Positions 63,753-64,000 of a stretch of DNA of 64,000 nucleotides are shown piece after piece. The position numbers and the translations under genes were made by a program. The stretch spans positions 58,114 through 122,113 of the forward strand of contig NZ_JEMA01000372.1 in assembly GCF_001589285.1 (NCBI RefSeq), read 5' to 3'. The DNA is from Sorangium cellulosum. Lineage in GTDB: Bacteria > Myxococcota_A > Polyangia > Polyangiales > Polyangiaceae. Below the pieces are notes generated by a model. The model was not told the origin of the DNA. It saw nothing but the letters and a program-made list of their open reading frames with translations, and did no database searches. Each line of letters begins with the position of its first letter. Position 1 is the stretch's first letter.

Positions 63753-64000
63753 GATGCAACCGCCGCCCTCCGGCCTCGCCCACAGGAACGGTGCAATCCT
63801 CCCACCACGTCACACCTGACCCAAAGACCTGTTCCAAACCTGTTCCATGACTCCGGTCGACTCCCGTGGACTCCCGCGACTCACGCGGCCTCACGCCACC
63901 CCGAAAACCCCAAGGATCTCGAACCCCTACGCCAGAAAAGCGAGCACCATCGCCACGTTAGCGATCTCCGGCACTAGGGGTTCGAGTCCCTGTCGACCCA
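63753..64000. other. Right edge with inverted repeat and tRNA-3'-end-like sequence
   Basis: The last 26 bases contain GGGGTTCGAGTCCC, a perfect T-arm look-alike, followed by TCGACCC and A, which would be the 3' acceptor strand of a tRNA. No matching 5' acceptor (GGGTCGA) lies at the right distance upstream, so this is not a complete tRNA in the window. CTCGAACCCCTA at 63918-63929 and TAGGGGTTCGAG at 63975-63986 form a 12-bp inverted repeat with a 45-base spacer. Around 63830-63890 there are short direct repeats of CTGTTCCA and GACTCCCG. An attachment-site remnant is possible. Confidence 0.4.

Noticed and set aside
63753..64000. A complete tRNA gene at the right edge
   Set aside because: The T-arm and 3' acceptor look right, but no complementary 5' acceptor, D-arm or anticodon arm is found upstream.
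1..64000. CRISPR arrays or rRNA genes
   Set aside because: No regularly spaced short repeats and no conserved rRNA segments were seen anywhere in the window.

Overview
The window is GC-rich DNA that looks like a myxobacterial chromosome, most likely Polyangiales/Sorangiineae. The evidence is very high third-position GC, long cysteine-rich kelch and thrombospondin-type-3 surface proteins (one with a MYXO-CTERM-like tail), a PEGA-domain Ser/Thr kinase paired with a PEGA outer-membrane protein, and a type VI secretion (T6SS) accessory locus with DUF2169, DUF4150 and HEAT components. The genus is an inference.

Layout. (1) 1-1.2 kb: minus-strand queuosine genes, with queE cut by the window edge, queC, and a small MerR/excisionase-like HTH gene upstream of them. 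(2) 2.2-9.4 kb: a tight six-gene minus-strand operon of LOG-like nucleotide-binding protein, polysaccharide deacetylase, compact M20 hydrolase, NodU/TobZ-type carbamoyltransferase, GT-B glycosyltransferase and GT2 glycosyltransferase. Every junction is a 4-bp stop/start overlap (ATGA, ATGA, ATGA, GTGA, TTGA), which suggests one glycan or glycosylated metabolite pathway. (3) 9.5-22.6 kb: envelope genes, namely a kelch protein, an AT-rich cysteine-rich lipoprotein, a TSP3 repeat protein, an OmpA/TSP3 protein, and the PEGA barrel plus kinase pair. A bidirectional terminator lies at 19136-19169.

(4) 22.9-36.5 kb: a mobile, eroded island. A complete IS66 copy (22923-29533) has 5'-GTAAG termini, near-perfect terminal repeats, a perfect 8-bp target duplication (CTTGTACG), tnpA, tnpB, tnpC and a passenger gene. 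Its tnpB is split by a second, 3.37-kb element (23557-26926) encoding a large serine recombinase and three small genes, resembling the y4bABCD/y4pHIJK unit of Rhizobium NGR234. Removing that insert restores a continuous tnpB frame of 120 codons. Next to the IS66 is a two-gene helicase module (SF2 helicase plus SF1B helicase with a C-terminal nuclease-like domain), a candidate defence or DNA-processing system. It is followed by remnants of an IS3 orfA, a tyrosine recombinase and a duplicated piece of the LOG gene.

(5) 36.5-61.9 kb: a T6SS effector and delivery locus. It holds a HEAT protein, a degenerate ketosynthase-like protein, a beta-propeller protein, a DUF4150 PAAR-like spike tip, a short PD-(D/E)XK nuclease candidate effector, a DUF3396 immunity-family protein, a DUF2169 protein, three tandem vgrG genes, a DUF6484 protein, two related small repeat proteins, and an operon of OmpA/peptidoglycan-binding protein, 1004-aa HELGH metalloprotease candidate effector and overlapping lipoprotein. 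Sheath, baseplate and ClpV genes are not in the window. (6) 61.9-64 kb: decayed coding remnants and a tRNA-3'-end-like sequence at the right edge.

All functions are inferred from motifs and gene order; no database search was run.
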